From contig CAWKPB010000007.1 in NCBI GenBank assembly GCA_963851405.1, positions 248,001-312,000 on the forward strand: DNA of 64,000 nt, written 5' to 3'. The translations under genes were made by a program, and so were the position numbers. The notes below the pieces were generated by a model. It was not told where the DNA came from, searched no databases, and saw only the letters and a program-made list of their open reading frames with translations. Of the stretch, positions 9,239 to 16,825 are shown piece after piece. Every line of letters begins with the position of its first letter. Position 1 is the stretch's first letter. The DNA comes from JANPBY01 sp963851405 (GTDB lineage: Bacteria; Actinomycetota; Actinomycetes; DATJPE01).

Positions 9239-9547
9239 ATGTGGCAAGCAGACTGGAGTGGCCGGGCCGCCTGCAAGACGACGGACCCGGACGAGTTGTT
9301 CGTCCAAGGCGCAGCCCAGAACCGGGCCAAGGCGGTCTGCAGCGGGTGTCCGGTACGTACGGAGTGCCTGGCCGATGCCCTCGACCACCGGGTCGAGTTC
9401 GGGGTCTGGGGCGGAATGACCGAACGCGAACGTCGAGCGCTGTTGCGCCGGCGCCCCCATGTCACGTCGTGGCGACTTCTCCTGGAAACCGCGCGCGACG
9501 AGTACGAACTCGCCAGCCCGAGCGCCGGATGCCAGCTCGGGGCTTAG
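9239..9547 (+). CDS. whiB4: WhiB family iron-sulfur regulator (WhiB4/WblA type)
   Basis: A 102-residue WhiB protein. Four cysteines bind a [4Fe-4S] cluster: C12, then C34-x2-C37-x5-C43 (motif VCSGCPVRTEC). The GVWGGMTERERR turn follows and then a basic segment (LLRRRP) for DNA contact. Such proteins sense oxygen or nitric oxide and act with the principal sigma factor. The position between a PonA2-like protein and two ArsA-like ATPases matches whiB4 of M. tuberculosis and wblA of Streptomyces, the latter an important developmental regulator. The assignment to that subgroup is by gene order. A palindromic site lies in the promoter region. Confidence 0.92.
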   Translation: MWQADWSGRAACKTTDPDELFVQGAAQNRAKAVCSGCPVRTECLADALDHRVEFGVWGGMTERERRALLRRRPHVTSWRLLLETARDEYELASPSAGCQLGA

Positions 9548-9569
9548 CGCATCCCTGAGTCTGGCTCGG

Positions 9570-10739
9570 TCAGCCGCGGGAGAGTGCGTGCCCGATCGCC
9601 CGTAGGCCTTCCAGGTCGTGGATATCGGTGGCCTGAGCCGGTGCCTCCACCTGGGCCACCGAGGGATGTGCGGCCGTAAAGCGATCAACCACATGCCGTT
9701 CGTTGGCGACCGTGGTCGCGAGATCGGCGTGCACCCGCAGGAGTCCGGAGGCGAGGGGATGTTGACCGTCCGCCTCCAGTCGCTCCGCCGCCGCCAGCGC
9801 TTGCTCCGGACGCAGGTCAACGACCGGGCGATGAACGCGGTTCACGACCAGTCCACCGAGGCGCATCCCGTCTCCGGCTAGCCGTTCGACGAAATAGGAG
9901 GCCTCTCGGACCGCGTCCGGCTCGGGGGCTGCGACGACAAGAAAAGCCGTGTCGGCCTCCTTGAGGAGGGCATACGTGGCATCCGCGCGTTCGCGGAAGC
10001 CGCCGAAAGTCGAGTCCAGCGCGGCCACGAAGTTCTGGAGGTCCGCCAACACCTGGGCGCCGATCACTCGATTGAGGATCGACGTCACTCCTCCGATGCC
10101 CGCCCCCACGAGGCGCAAGTACGCCCGCCCTCCGGCCTTGACCGGGGCTAGCAGGACCCGGATGAACCGGCCGTCCAAGAACGAACCCAAACGTTGGGGG
10201 GCGTCCAGGAAATCCAACGCCGACCGGGAAGGGGGCGTGTCCACAACGATCAGATCCCATCGCCCTTCCTCATCGGCCCGCTTGCGCAACTGCCCCAACT
10301 TCTCCATGGCCATGTATTCCTGCGTGCCCGAGAACGAGGTGGACATGGTTTGGTAGAAGGGGTTCTCGAAGATCGCCGCGGCGCGGCCCGGTTCGGAGTG
10401 CGTCTCCACGATGTCGTCGAAGGTCCGCTTCATGTCCAGCATCATGGCGTCGAGCGACCCGCCCGCCGCGCCTCCGATTCCCCGTACGGGCAGAGGCTCG
10501 TTACCGAGTTCTTCCAGTCCGAGGGACTGGGCGAGTCGGCGCGCTGGGTCGATGGTGAGTACGACGACCGAACGCCCGCGCTCGGCCGCTCGAACCGCGA
10601 GTGCTGCCGCCGTCGTCGTCTTGCCGACCCCACCGGAGCCGCAGCACACGATGGTTCTGGTGCCCAAGTCGTCGATGAGTGCGTCGATGTCCAGCGCGAG
10701 GGGTTGATTGCGGTGCTTGGCCCGCGTCCCGGGCGTCAT
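9570..10739 (-). CDS. ArsA/Get3-like ATPase, second gene of pair
   Basis: A 389-residue SIMIBI-class ATPase. The deviant P-loop (CCGSGGVGKTTTAAALA) is near residues 33-48, switch II is in VVDTPPSRSALDFLDAP near 166, and the A-loop region lies towards the C-terminus. Actinobacteria carry two such genes in tandem (Rv3679-Rv3680 in M. tuberculosis), and they are thought to form a heteromeric complex linked to metabolic stress rather than arsenite export. No arsenite efflux gene is nearby, which supports that view. Its start overlaps the stop of the upstream ATPase by 4 bases (ATGA), so the two are co-translated. Confidence 0.88.
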   Translation of the reverse strand: MTPGTRAKHRNQPLALDIDALIDDLGTRTIVCCGSGGVGKTTTAAALAVRAAERGRSVVVLTIDPARRLAQSLGLEELGNEPLPVRGIGGAAGGSLDAMMLDMKRTFDDIVETHSEPGRAAAIFENPFYQTMSTSFSGTQEYMAMEKLGQLRKRADEEGRWDLIVVDTPPSRSALDFLDAPQRLGSFLDGRFIRVLLAPVKAGGRAYLRLVGAGIGGVTSILNRVIGAQVLADLQNFVAALDSTFGGFRERADATYALLKEADTAFLVVAAPEPDAVREASYFVERLAGDGMRLGGLVVNRVHRPVVDLRPEQALAAAERLEADGQHPLASGLLRVHADLATTVANERHVVDRFTAAHPSVAQVEAPAQATDIHDLEGLRAIGHALSRG

Positions 10740-11743
10740 GCCGCACCTTGATCGGACAGCGCCTGGGCCAGGTCGTAGAGAGCACCCAGGTCGATGCCGT
10801 TGGGCAGCAGCGGCAGGTCGTACACCGGTCTCTTCAACGCCCGCAGCCGTCGCCGTTCGCGCTTTTCCAAAGCCACGCGCTCGGCCAAGTCCTGGCCCTG
10901 GCGAAGCAACCCTGCGGCCATGGTCCCCGTGGGTCGCAGGTTCGCCTGATCCAGCGCCTGGTTGATCGACTCCTCGGTGACCGAGCCCTTGGCAACCGCG
11001 GCAAGATCGGTGGGTCGCAGCGGGGGCCGCCGCACCATGTTGACGATCACCGCCCCTACGGGCAGTCCAGCGGAGTCCAACTCGGCGACTCCGTCGCAGG
11101 TCTCCTGGACCGGCATCTCCTCGAGGAGGGTGACGACGTGAACCGCCGTGCGCGGCGAACTCAACAAACTCATGATCGAGTCGGCCTGCGTCCGGACGGG
11201 ACCGGTGCGGGCGAGGCCAGCCATCTCATGATTGACGTTGAGGAACGACGTGATCCGGCCCGTCGGAGGAGCGTCGAGAACAACAGCGTCGTACTCCCGC
11301 CGTCCGGATCGGCGCCGACCTACCGCCTCGTAGACCTTGCCCGTGAGCAACACGTCCTTCAGCCCGGGCGCCACGGTCGTCGCGAAGTCGACCGCGCCGA
11401 GGGCCTTCAGCAAACGTCCCGCTCGACCCAGCTTGTAAAACATCTGGAGGTACTCGAACAGGGCGGCTTCGGTGTCTACGGCGAGGGCATAGACGTCGCC
11501 ACCGCCGGGAGCGACCGCCACCTTGCGTTCGTCGTACGGCAACGGGTCGCTATCGAACAGGCGGGCGAGCCCCTGACGTCCCTCGACCTCGACCACGAGG
11601 GTTCGGCGCCCGCCAGCCGCCAGGGCCAGCGCCAGCGCCGCAGCGACCGTGGTCTTCCCCGTACCGCCCTTTCCGGTGACGACGTGCAGACGGACGCCGC
11701 TCCAGTCGGGCGCCCCGCCCCCCGTTGTGTGCCGTGCCGCCAT
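10736..11743 (-). CDS. ArsA/Get3-like ATPase, first gene of pair
   Basis: A 335-residue ATPase with P-loop VTGKGGTGKTTVAAALA near residues 21-37 and a switch II-like VVLDAPPTGRITSFLN near 157-172. It is the paralogue of the gene that follows it, and both have the intradimer signature Lys in the P-loop. The cysteine pair that binds arsenite in true ArsA is not evident. It is likely an ATP-driven soluble factor forming a complex with its neighbour; the client is unknown. It is divergent from the small DUF4177-like gene, and the 67 bases between them hold that gene's promoter. Confidence 0.88.
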   Translation of the reverse strand: MAARHTTGGGAPDWSGVRLHVVTGKGGTGKTTVAAALALALAAGGRRTLVVEVEGRQGLARLFDSDPLPYDERKVAVAPGGGDVYALAVDTEAALFEYLQMFYKLGRAGRLLKALGAVDFATTVAPGLKDVLLTGKVYEAVGRRRSGRREYDAVVLDAPPTGRITSFLNVNHEMAGLARTGPVRTQADSIMSLLSSPRTAVHVVTLLEEMPVQETCDGVAELDSAGLPVGAVIVNMVRRPPLRPTDLAAVAKGSVTEESINQALDQANLRPTGTMAAGLLRQGQDLAERVALEKRERRRLRALKRPVYDLPLLPNGIDLGALYDLAQALSDQGAA

Positions 11744-11797
11744 GCTGCAACTCTAAGCGGGCGCCCTCCACGAGTGGGCCGGCCGGGCCACCGCCGC

Positions 11798-11803
11798 TAG
11801 GGT
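11798..11803 (+). promoter_or_regulatory. -10 box for leaderless small ORF
   Basis: TAGGGT lies 7 bases before ATG 11811, with no ribosome binding site between them. This helps confirm that the very small gene is real. Confidence 0.5.
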
Positions 11804-11810
11804 GCCAAGC

Positions 11811-11966
11811 ATGACGACTTGGGAGTACTCCACGGTCCCTCTGCTGGTGCACGCGACCAAGCAAATCCTCGACACCTGGGGATCTGACGGCTGGGAGCTC
11901 GTGCAGGTCGTTCCTGGACCAAATCCTGAACAGCTCGTCGCCTACCTCAAGCGCCCCACCAGCTGA
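11811..11966 (+). CDS. Small conserved DUF4177-like protein (51 aa)
   Basis: A 51-residue protein beginning MTTWEYSTVPLLVHATKQIL, with DTWGSDGWELVQVVPGP in the middle and ending LKRPTS. The W-E-Y start and the GWELV-x-V core are the pattern of the DUF4177 family, whose function is unknown. It lies 11 bases before the RidA gene and the two probably share a transcript. M. tuberculosis has a similarly small gene at this place (Rv3678A, recalled), which supports it as real. It has a leaderless-type promoter. Confidence 0.75.
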   Translation: MTTWEYSTVPLLVHATKQILDTWGSDGWELVQVVPGPNPEQLVAYLKRPTS

Positions 11967-11977
11967 AGGAGCCGACC

Positions 11978-12439
11978 ATGCCCACCCCCGAAGAGCGGCT
12001 CAGCGCGAACGGACTCACCCTCCCCGAAGTGGCGAAGCCCGTGGCGACGTACGTCCCTGCTGTGCGCAGTGGGAACTACGTCTATACCTCGGGGCAGCTG
12101 CCGATGGTCGACGGCTCTCTGGCGGAGACCGGCAAGCTGGGGGCCGAGATCAGCGCCGAGCGCGGCAAGGAGTTGGCCAGGATCTGCGCGCTCAACGCGT
12201 TGGCTGCGGTCCGCTCCGTTACCGGTGACCTGAGTTCGGTGGTGCGTGTGGTGAAGGTCGTGGGCTTCGTGGCCTCCGCGCCTGAGTTCACGGGGCAACC
12301 CGGAGTCGTGAACGGCGCGAGTGAGCTCCTGGGCCTCGCGTTCGCTGAGGCCGGCGTGCACGCCCGCTCTGCGGTGGGCGTCGCGGTGCTACCGCTGGAT
12401 GCACCCGTCGAGGTGGAGCTCGTCGTCGAGGTCTCCTAA
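11978..12439 (+). CDS. RidA (YjgF/YER057c/UK114) family protein
   Basis: A 153-residue RidA-fold protein with the family segments AVRSGNYVYTSGQLPMVDG near residues 28-46 and a C-terminal MAVAVLPLDAPVEVE-like strand (read here as VGVAVLPLDAPVEVELVVEV). RidA proteins hydrolyse reactive enamine/imine intermediates from pyridoxal-phosphate enzymes. The conserved arginine of canonical RidA (R-x-x-V/C near the C-terminal half) is not obvious here, so this may be one of the Rid subgroups with another activity. The start has GGAG upstream (gaaGGAGccgacc). It converges with the MerR gene. Confidence 0.88.
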   Translation: MPTPEERLSANGLTLPEVAKPVATYVPAVRSGNYVYTSGQLPMVDGSLAETGKLGAEISAERGKELARICALNALAAVRSVTGDLSSVVRVVKVVGFVASAPEFTGQPGVVNGASELLGLAFAEAGVHARSAVGVAVLPLDAPVEVELVVEVS

Positions 12440-12445
12440 GGTCGC

Positions 12446-13195
12446 CTAGGGCGTAGCTTCCAGCGAGTTCAGGGCTCGCTCGAAGGACACCGGTGCTTCC
12501 TTGGCGAGCACGACCTCGAACAGCACCGTCATGATGTCGATCGCGGGTGGGGTCAGCTCGTCGAAGACAGCGCGCATCGTTTGCACGTCCTCGACAGTCG
12601 GACTGCCCTCGATCGCTGCCCCCGTACGGTCCCGAATCACCGATACATAGACATCCCCCATCGTGCGCACCATCCGGTGGGTGCGTAGGAGCAGTTGGAT
12701 GATCGTGTCGGGGGGCACGCCGAGGCGGTTCAGCTCCCAGCCGGCCGCGGTGAGTCGTGGACTCGTGAGTCGGGTGCCGTCCGCGGCCACGCGGATCGTG
12801 CCGATCTGCTCAAACCGCTCGATCGAGCCTGGGCAGTGCTTCTCGCTGAGCCGGATCTCCTCCTCGGTCACGGGGATCCAGCCGTCTTGGGCTTGGGTGT
12901 TCAGATCATGACGCAGCTGGTCCAGCTCGGCGAGGAACGCATCCCCGCCGTCCACCAGCGCGGCGATAGCGGCGAGGTTGAAACCGTCCGCCTGGAACCG
13001 CTGGATGATCCCGATTCGCGCCACATGGTGCTCGTTGTAGTAGCCAACCCTTCCGCGCACGAGTGGACCAGGCAGCAGGCCGCGGGACTGGTAGGCGCGG
13101 ATGTTGCGGATGCTGAGGCCGGTGCGCGCGGCGAGTTCGCCGATCGTCAGTTGCGGCGGGGATGTGCTCGGACTCGGCCCTCCGTCGTCACCCAT
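12446..13195 (-). CDS. MerR family transcriptional regulator
   Basis: A 249-residue regulator. The N-terminal winged helix-turn-helix (LTIGELAARTGLSIRNIRAY, QSRGLLPGP, GYYNEHHVARIGIIQRFQAD) is canonical MerR. The C-terminal 150 residues form a helical effector domain with no cysteine metal site, so an organic ligand or none is more likely than a metal. Its start is leaderless-like (TAACCT, 6-base spacer, ATG) and its promoter faces that of the divergent NUDIX gene only 28 bases away. That suggests autoregulation and control of the NUDIX-metallohydrolase pair. Confidence 0.88.
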   Translation of the reverse strand: MGDDGGPSPSTSPPQLTIGELAARTGLSIRNIRAYQSRGLLPGPLVRGRVGYYNEHHVARIGIIQRFQADGFNLAAIAALVDGGDAFLAELDQLRHDLNTQAQDGWIPVTEEEIRLSEKHCPGSIERFEQIGTIRVAADGTRLTSPRLTAAGWELNRLGVPPDTIIQLLLRTHRMVRTMGDVYVSVIRDRTGAAIEGSPTVEDVQTMRAVFDELTPPAIDIMTVLFEVVLAKEAPVSFERALNSLEATP

Positions 13196-13201
13196 CCTCG
13201 G

Positions 13202-13207
13202 AGGTTA
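13202..13207 (-). promoter_or_regulatory. -10 box for leaderless merR transcript
   Basis: TAACCT on the minus strand with a 6-base spacer to the ATG at 13195. It lies face to face with the NUDIX promoter, so the two promoters compete for the same 50 bases. Confidence 0.5.
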
Positions 13208-13234
13208 AGTCCCGAGGGGGACCTTGCGGGTGCA

Positions 13235-13240
13235 TACCAT
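13235..13240 (+). promoter_or_regulatory. -10 box for leaderless NUDIX transcript
   Basis: TACCAT lies 7 bases before ATG 13248. This supports ATG 13248 over the upstream TTG 13224. Confidence 0.5.
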
Positions 13241-13247
13241 CGTTCTC

Positions 13248-13832
13248 ATGACGACCCGGGGCTCCGCCGGTGCGCTGCGGGACGCGGCCACGGTGGTGCT
13301 GATGCGCGATACCAACGCCGGCTTGGAGGTCTACCTGCAGCGCAGGGCGGCGACCATGGTCTTTGCCCCTGGGGTCCACGTCTTCCCCGGCGGCGCGGCC
13401 GACAGTCAGGACGCTGACTTGGTGGAGACCGCCCTGCGCGAGGTCGCCGAGGAAACGGGACTTGCCTTGCCGCCGTCAGCCGTACGGCCGTGGGCTAGGT
13501 GGATCACCCCGGAGGGGGAGCCGAGGCGGTACGACACGCGGTTCTTCGTCGCCGAGGTGAGCGCCGGGGCCAACCCGGTCCCACGCGGGACTGAGATGGA
13601 TGACGTCGGTTGGTGGCTCCCGGCCGTTGCCCTGGAGGCGCGTGAACGCGGCGACATCGTCTTGTGGCCGCCCACCTGGGTGACCCTTTCGGAGCTCTCG
13701 GCCGAAGCCACGGTGGCCGCGGTCCTGTCCGCTGCCGTAGGTCGTGACCTCGAACCGGTGACCCCCGTGCTCGTCAAGGATCCGGACGGCTACCGCGTCC
13801 AGCTTCCGGATGGTCGCGAGCTCCGCCGATGA
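13248..13832 (+). CDS. NUDIX hydrolase
   Basis: A 194-residue NUDIX protein. The sequence GVHVFPGGAADSQDADLVET followed by ALREVAEETGL contains the Nudix box, whose REVAEE glutamates bind the divalent cation. It resembles the RNA-processing/CoA-type long NUDIX proteins with an N-terminal AATVVLMRD strand, but the substrate is not determinable. ATG 13248 is chosen for its leaderless promoter, and the upstream TTG adds only 8 residues. Its stop overlaps the start of the metallo-beta-lactamase fold gene (ATGA at 13829), so the two are translated together. Confidence 0.87.
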   Translation: MTTRGSAGALRDAATVVLMRDTNAGLEVYLQRRAATMVFAPGVHVFPGGAADSQDADLVETALREVAEETGLALPPSAVRPWARWITPEGEPRRYDTRFFVAEVSAGANPVPRGTEMDDVGWWLPAVALEARERGDIVLWPPTWVTLSELSAEATVAAVLSAAVGRDLEPVTPVLVKDPDGYRVQLPDGRELRR

Positions 13833-14659
13833 CGCCGCCAACCGACGAGGGTCCATGGCTCGGCGGTCCGACGACCGAGCTCGCATCGTGCGTGCTGGCA
13901 CCCAACCCCGGGCCGATGACGTTGGACGGCACGAATACCTGGGTGCTGTCGGTGCCTGGGAGCCGGTGCGCGGTCGTCGTTGATCCCGGTCCCGACTTGG
14001 CGAGCCACCAGGAGGCAGTCGCGCTCGAGGTGGAGCGGCGCGGCTGTGCCGTGGCTCTGATCCTGCTGACGCACGGGCATGCGGATCACGCGGAGGCGGC
14101 TCCCGCACTGGCCGCCCGCACGGGAGCGACGGTGCGAGCGCTCGACCCCGCCCACCGGATCGGGTCCGAGGGCCTCGTGGGGGGAGATGTGGTCGACGTC
14201 GATGGGCTCGAACTGCGGGTGATCTCCACGCCCGGACACACCTCGGACTCCCTGAGTTTCCAGTTGCCGGCGGAGGCCTGCGTGCTGACCGGAGACACGG
14301 CGCTGGGGCGGGGCACGCCCTTCGTGCAGCACCCAGACGGACGCCTGGACGCGTACTTCGATTCGCTGGCGCGGCTGGGGCGGCTGGCGGAGACTAGTGA
14401 GCCCACCCGCGTCCTTCCCGGGCATGGGCCACCCGTGGACGACCTGGCTCAGTTGGTCGTGGACTATCGACGGCATCGTGCCGAGCGGCTCCGACAGGTT
14501 GCAGCAGCTGTTGCGGACGGAGCCAAGGACGCAGCCGATGTCGTTCGAGTCGTGTACGCCGATGTGGATCGAAGGCTTTGGCCCGCCGCCACGATGAGTG
14601 TCGAGGCACAGCTGGACTACCTGCGAGAGCGCGGGCTCCCCGACGGCGTGGCCCCTTAG
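13829..14659 (+). CDS. Metallo-beta-lactamase fold hydrolase
   Basis: A 276-residue MBL-fold enzyme. The metal-binding motif LTHGHADHAEAA (HxHxDH) is near residues 75-86, the second-site HTS region in STPGHTSDSL near 134-143, the metal-bridging Asp in LTGDTALGRG near 156, and the last His in LPGHGPPV near 198. It resembles the LACTB2/glyoxalase II-like subgroup, for which RNA or thioester hydrolysis has been described; the substrate here is open. By position it matches Rv3677c of M. tuberculosis (recalled). Its stop overlaps the stop of the convergent crp gene by 4 bases. Confidence 0.9.
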   Translation: MTPPTDEGPWLGGPTTELASCVLAPNPGPMTLDGTNTWVLSVPGSRCAVVVDPGPDLASHQEAVALEVERRGCAVALILLTHGHADHAEAAPALAARTGATVRALDPAHRIGSEGLVGGDVVDVDGLELRVISTPGHTSDSLSFQLPAEACVLTGDTALGRGTPFVQHPDGRLDAYFDSLARLGRLAETSEPTRVLPGHGPPVDDLAQLVVDYRRHRAERLRQVAAAVADGAKDAADVVRVVYADVDRRLWPAATMSVEAQLDYLRERGLPDGVAP

Positions 14660-15336
14660 TGGGCTCGGCGAATCAGTCGGTCGATGTCGACGAGGGTGAC
14701 CGTGCGCTGCTCCAGTTGAATCCACCCGCGGTTCTGGAAGTCGGCCAACGCCTTGTTGACGGTCTCCCGGGAGGCGCCGACGAGTTGGGCAAGCTCCTCC
14801 TGGGTGAGGTCGTGGGTCAGCAGGACCGATCCATCGGACTGGCGGGTGCCGAATCGTCCGGCCAGGTCGAGCAGAGCCTTCGCCACACGTCCTGGCACGT
14901 CGGAGAAGACCAGATCGGCCAGCGCCTCGTTCGTGCGGCGCAGGCGCTGGGCCAGCGCCTGAAGGAGGGACAAAGAGACTTCAGGGCGCCCGGTGAGCCA
15001 CGGCCGCAGGTCTGCGTGGCCGAGGCCCAGCAATCGTGAGTCGGTCAGCGCGGACGCCGTGGCGGTCCTGGGGCCGGGGTCGAACAACGACAGCTCGCCA
15101 AACATCTCGCCCGGGCCGAGGACTGCCAGGAGGGTCTCCCGGCCATCGTTGGAGGTGGCGCCCAACTTGATCTTGCCTTCGGCCACGACGTAGAGGCGGT
15201 CCCCGGGCTCACCCTCGGTGAACAGCACGGAGCCTCGGGCGAGGTTCACGGTCGTCATCGACGAGCGCAGGGCGGCCGCGGCCTCCTCTTCGAGGGCGGC
15301 GAACAGCGGAGCACCGGCTAGAGGGTCGTTGTCCAC
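14656..15336 (-). CDS. crp: Crp/Fnr family regulator (Crp/GlxR type)
   Basis: A 226-residue regulator. The N-terminal cyclic-nucleotide domain has the binding-pocket sequence GEMFGELSLFDPGPRTATA near residues 72-90, in which R-T-A contacts the phosphate of cAMP. After the dimer helix, the C-terminal HTH reads LTQEELAQLVGASRETVNKAL. This is the actinobacterial Crp/GlxR class, a global cAMP-responsive regulator. It sits by nth and the MBL-fold gene, as does crp in mycobacteria and Streptomyces. The GTG start lacks a strong Shine-Dalgarno, and CATGAT 6 bases upstream may be a leaderless -10 box. Confidence 0.93.
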   Translation of the reverse strand: MDNDPLAGAPLFAALEEEAAAALRSSMTTVNLARGSVLFTEGEPGDRLYVVAEGKIKLGATSNDGRETLLAVLGPGEMFGELSLFDPGPRTATASALTDSRLLGLGHADLRPWLTGRPEVSLSLLQALAQRLRRTNEALADLVFSDVPGRVAKALLDLAGRFGTRQSDGSVLLTHDLTQEELAQLVGASRETVNKALADFQNRGWIQLEQRTVTLVDIDRLIRRAH

Positions 15337-15362
15337 GGACCCATCATGCCGAATGGTGGACC

Positions 15363-15923
15363 TCAGCGGGACGGAAGCACGGACAGGCAGAGGGAGGGGT
15401 CCTCGCGGTAGCGCGCGATCAACTCCTGCGTGGCTGCTGCCAGCCGGTCGTGCAGCGCGGTGCGGTAGGCCGACAATTGCAGTTCGGCGAACGACAGGTC
15501 GCGCCGAACCTCCTCCACATGCGCGGGGTCACTCGGATGCAACTCCCGGTCCCAGAGGGCCTGAAGATCGGGCAGCGGGGGGATGTCGTCGATAGGGACG
15601 AGGGTGACCAAGGCCCTGCGGGAGTCTCCCGGGCGAGCTTCGGCCAGCACGCCTCGGAGCCGTTCAACCTTGTCCGCGTCGACCAACGTTGATGGAGCGG
15701 CCGGGTCGTCGCGGAGGACGTCGAGTCGGGCCTGGATCAGCCGGCGCCAGTAGGAGACGCGACCCTCCTCGTGCGTGAGGGTCCGCCGGTAGGCGCGCAG
15801 CGAGGCCAGGGTGAGGTGCTCGAAGGCCGGGCTGGTTTTGGGTTCCGGGCGGGCCTTGGCCGCGCTGGACTTGTCCTTCGCGCTCGGCTGAGCGCCGACG
15901 CGTTGTCCAGTCCGTGCAGTCAC
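15363..15923 (-). CDS. rsiG: RsiG-like anti-sigma factor with c-di-GMP signature
   Basis: A 186-residue protein with a disordered Lys/Ala/Pro-rich head (1-30) and two long helices. The first helix holds E53-x3-S57-x2-R60-x3-Q64-x3-D68, exactly the c-di-GMP-binding signature reported for Streptomyces RsiG, the anti-sigma factor of the WhiG sigma factor. The second helix holds E147-x3-S151-x2-R154, but then H158 and A162 replace Gln and Asp, so the second copy is degenerate. RsiG holds WhiG/FliA-type sigma factors inactive when c-di-GMP is bound. No such sigma factor is in the window. A good AGGAGGGGG lies before the GTG start. It is 26 bases upstream of crp on the same strand. Confidence 0.8.
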   Translation of the reverse strand: MTARTGQRVGAQPSAKDKSSAAKARPEPKTSPAFEHLTLASLRAYRRTLTHEEGRVSYWRRLIQARLDVLRDDPAAPSTLVDADKVERLRGVLAEARPGDSRRALVTLVPIDDIPPLPDLQALWDRELHPSDPAHVEEVRRDLSFAELQLSAYRTALHDRLAAATQELIARYREDPSLCLSVLPSR

Positions 15924-16023
15924 TGGTCCACCCCCTCCTGGTTGCGCGCGAGTTCCCGAGCCAGTTTGTTGTGCGTTGAAGAGGCGTTCGGCGGTCCTGT
16001 GAGGGAGGTTGAGGGCAGGTCAC

Positions 16024-16046
16024 CCGTCCGGTGGTCACCCGGACGG
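16024..16046. repeat. Inverted repeat upstream of nth
   Basis: CCGTCCGG and CCGGACGG form perfect 8-base arms around a 7-base loop (TGGTCAC). It lies in the 153-base gap between rsiG and nth, ending about 19 bases before the nth -10 box. It could be an operator or part of a hairpin. No regulator is assigned. Confidence 0.45.
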
Positions 16047-16064
16047 CGCACGCAGTCGACCGCC

Positions 16065-16070
16065 TACCCT
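16065..16070 (+). promoter_or_regulatory. -10 box for leaderless nth transcript
   Basis: TACCCT lies 6 bases before GTG 16077. The intervening GGAG is too close to the start codon to act as a ribosome binding site, so a leaderless start is the better reading. Confidence 0.5.
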
Positions 16071-16076
16071 GGAGCG

Positions 16077-16817
16077 GTGGCCCTCCCTGGTGATTCCGTA
16101 GGTGCCGAAACACCTACGGGCGAGACCAGGCTGTCGTTGGTGCGGAGGGCTCGGCGGATCAATGTCGAGCTCGGGCGGGCCTACCCAGACGCCCACTGCG
16201 AGTTGGACTTCACGACCCCGCTCGAGTTGCTGGTCGCGACCATCTTGTCGGCGCAATGCACGGATGTGCGGGTCAATCAGGTGACCCCTGCGGTCTTTGC
16301 GAGATACCCGGCGGCGGCCGACTACGCCGGCGCTGAGCGTTCGGAGCTTGAAGGGCTGATCGCCTCAACCGGATTCTTCCGCAACAAGACCACCTCGCTG
16401 ATCGGGCTCGGTCAGGCCCTGTGTGATCGGTTCGGCGGTGAGGTTCCTGGCCGCCTCGTCGACCTGGTAACCCTGCCGGGCGTGGGTCGCAAGACTGCGA
16501 ACGTGGTCTTGGGCAATGCCTTCGGCAAGCCAGGGATCACGGTCGACACGCATTTCGGCCGGCTCTCGCGTCGGTTCGGATGGACCGACCTCGACGATCC
16601 CGTCAATGTCGAGCATCAAGTGGGTGCGTTGTTCGCGCGCAAGGACTGGACGATGCTGTCGCACCGGGTGATCGCCCATGGTCGACGGTGCTGTCACGCT
16701 CGCAAGCCTGCCTGTGGCGCGTGCCCGGTCGCTCATTGGTGTCCGTCCTTCGGGCTCGGCGAGATCGACCCGTTGCGTGCGGAGTCGCTCGTCAAGGCCG
16801 GACCCGGCCGGAGCTGA
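16077..16817 (+). CDS. nth: Endonuclease III (DNA glycosylase/AP lyase)
   Basis: A 246-residue base-excision repair enzyme that removes oxidised pyrimidines. The helix-hairpin-helix LPGVGRKTANVVLG carries the catalytic Lys. The catalytic Asp is in VDTHFGRLSRR. The C-terminal [4Fe-4S] motif C-x6-C-x2-C-x5-C (CHARKPACGACPVAHWC) is complete. GTG 16077 is chosen because a TANNNT box lies 6 bases before it. The open frame extends upstream to 15771 but overlaps the divergent rsiG gene. It begins a three-gene rightward operon with the NUDIX and MarP genes. Confidence 0.95.
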   Translation: MALPGDSVGAETPTGETRLSLVRRARRINVELGRAYPDAHCELDFTTPLELLVATILSAQCTDVRVNQVTPAVFARYPAAADYAGAERSELEGLIASTGFFRNKTTSLIGLGQALCDRFGGEVPGRLVDLVTLPGVGRKTANVVLGNAFGKPGITVDTHFGRLSRRFGWTDLDDPVNVEHQVGALFARKDWTMLSHRVIAHGRRCCHARKPACGACPVAHWCPSFGLGEIDPLRAESLVKAGPGRS

Positions 16818-16825
16818 CTGGCCCC

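Noticed and set aside
9570..11743. Arsenite efflux operon
   Set aside because: The two ATPases are ArsA/Get3-like, but no arsB, arsR or arsenite-binding cysteines are seen. The pair is a standard actinobacterial locus.
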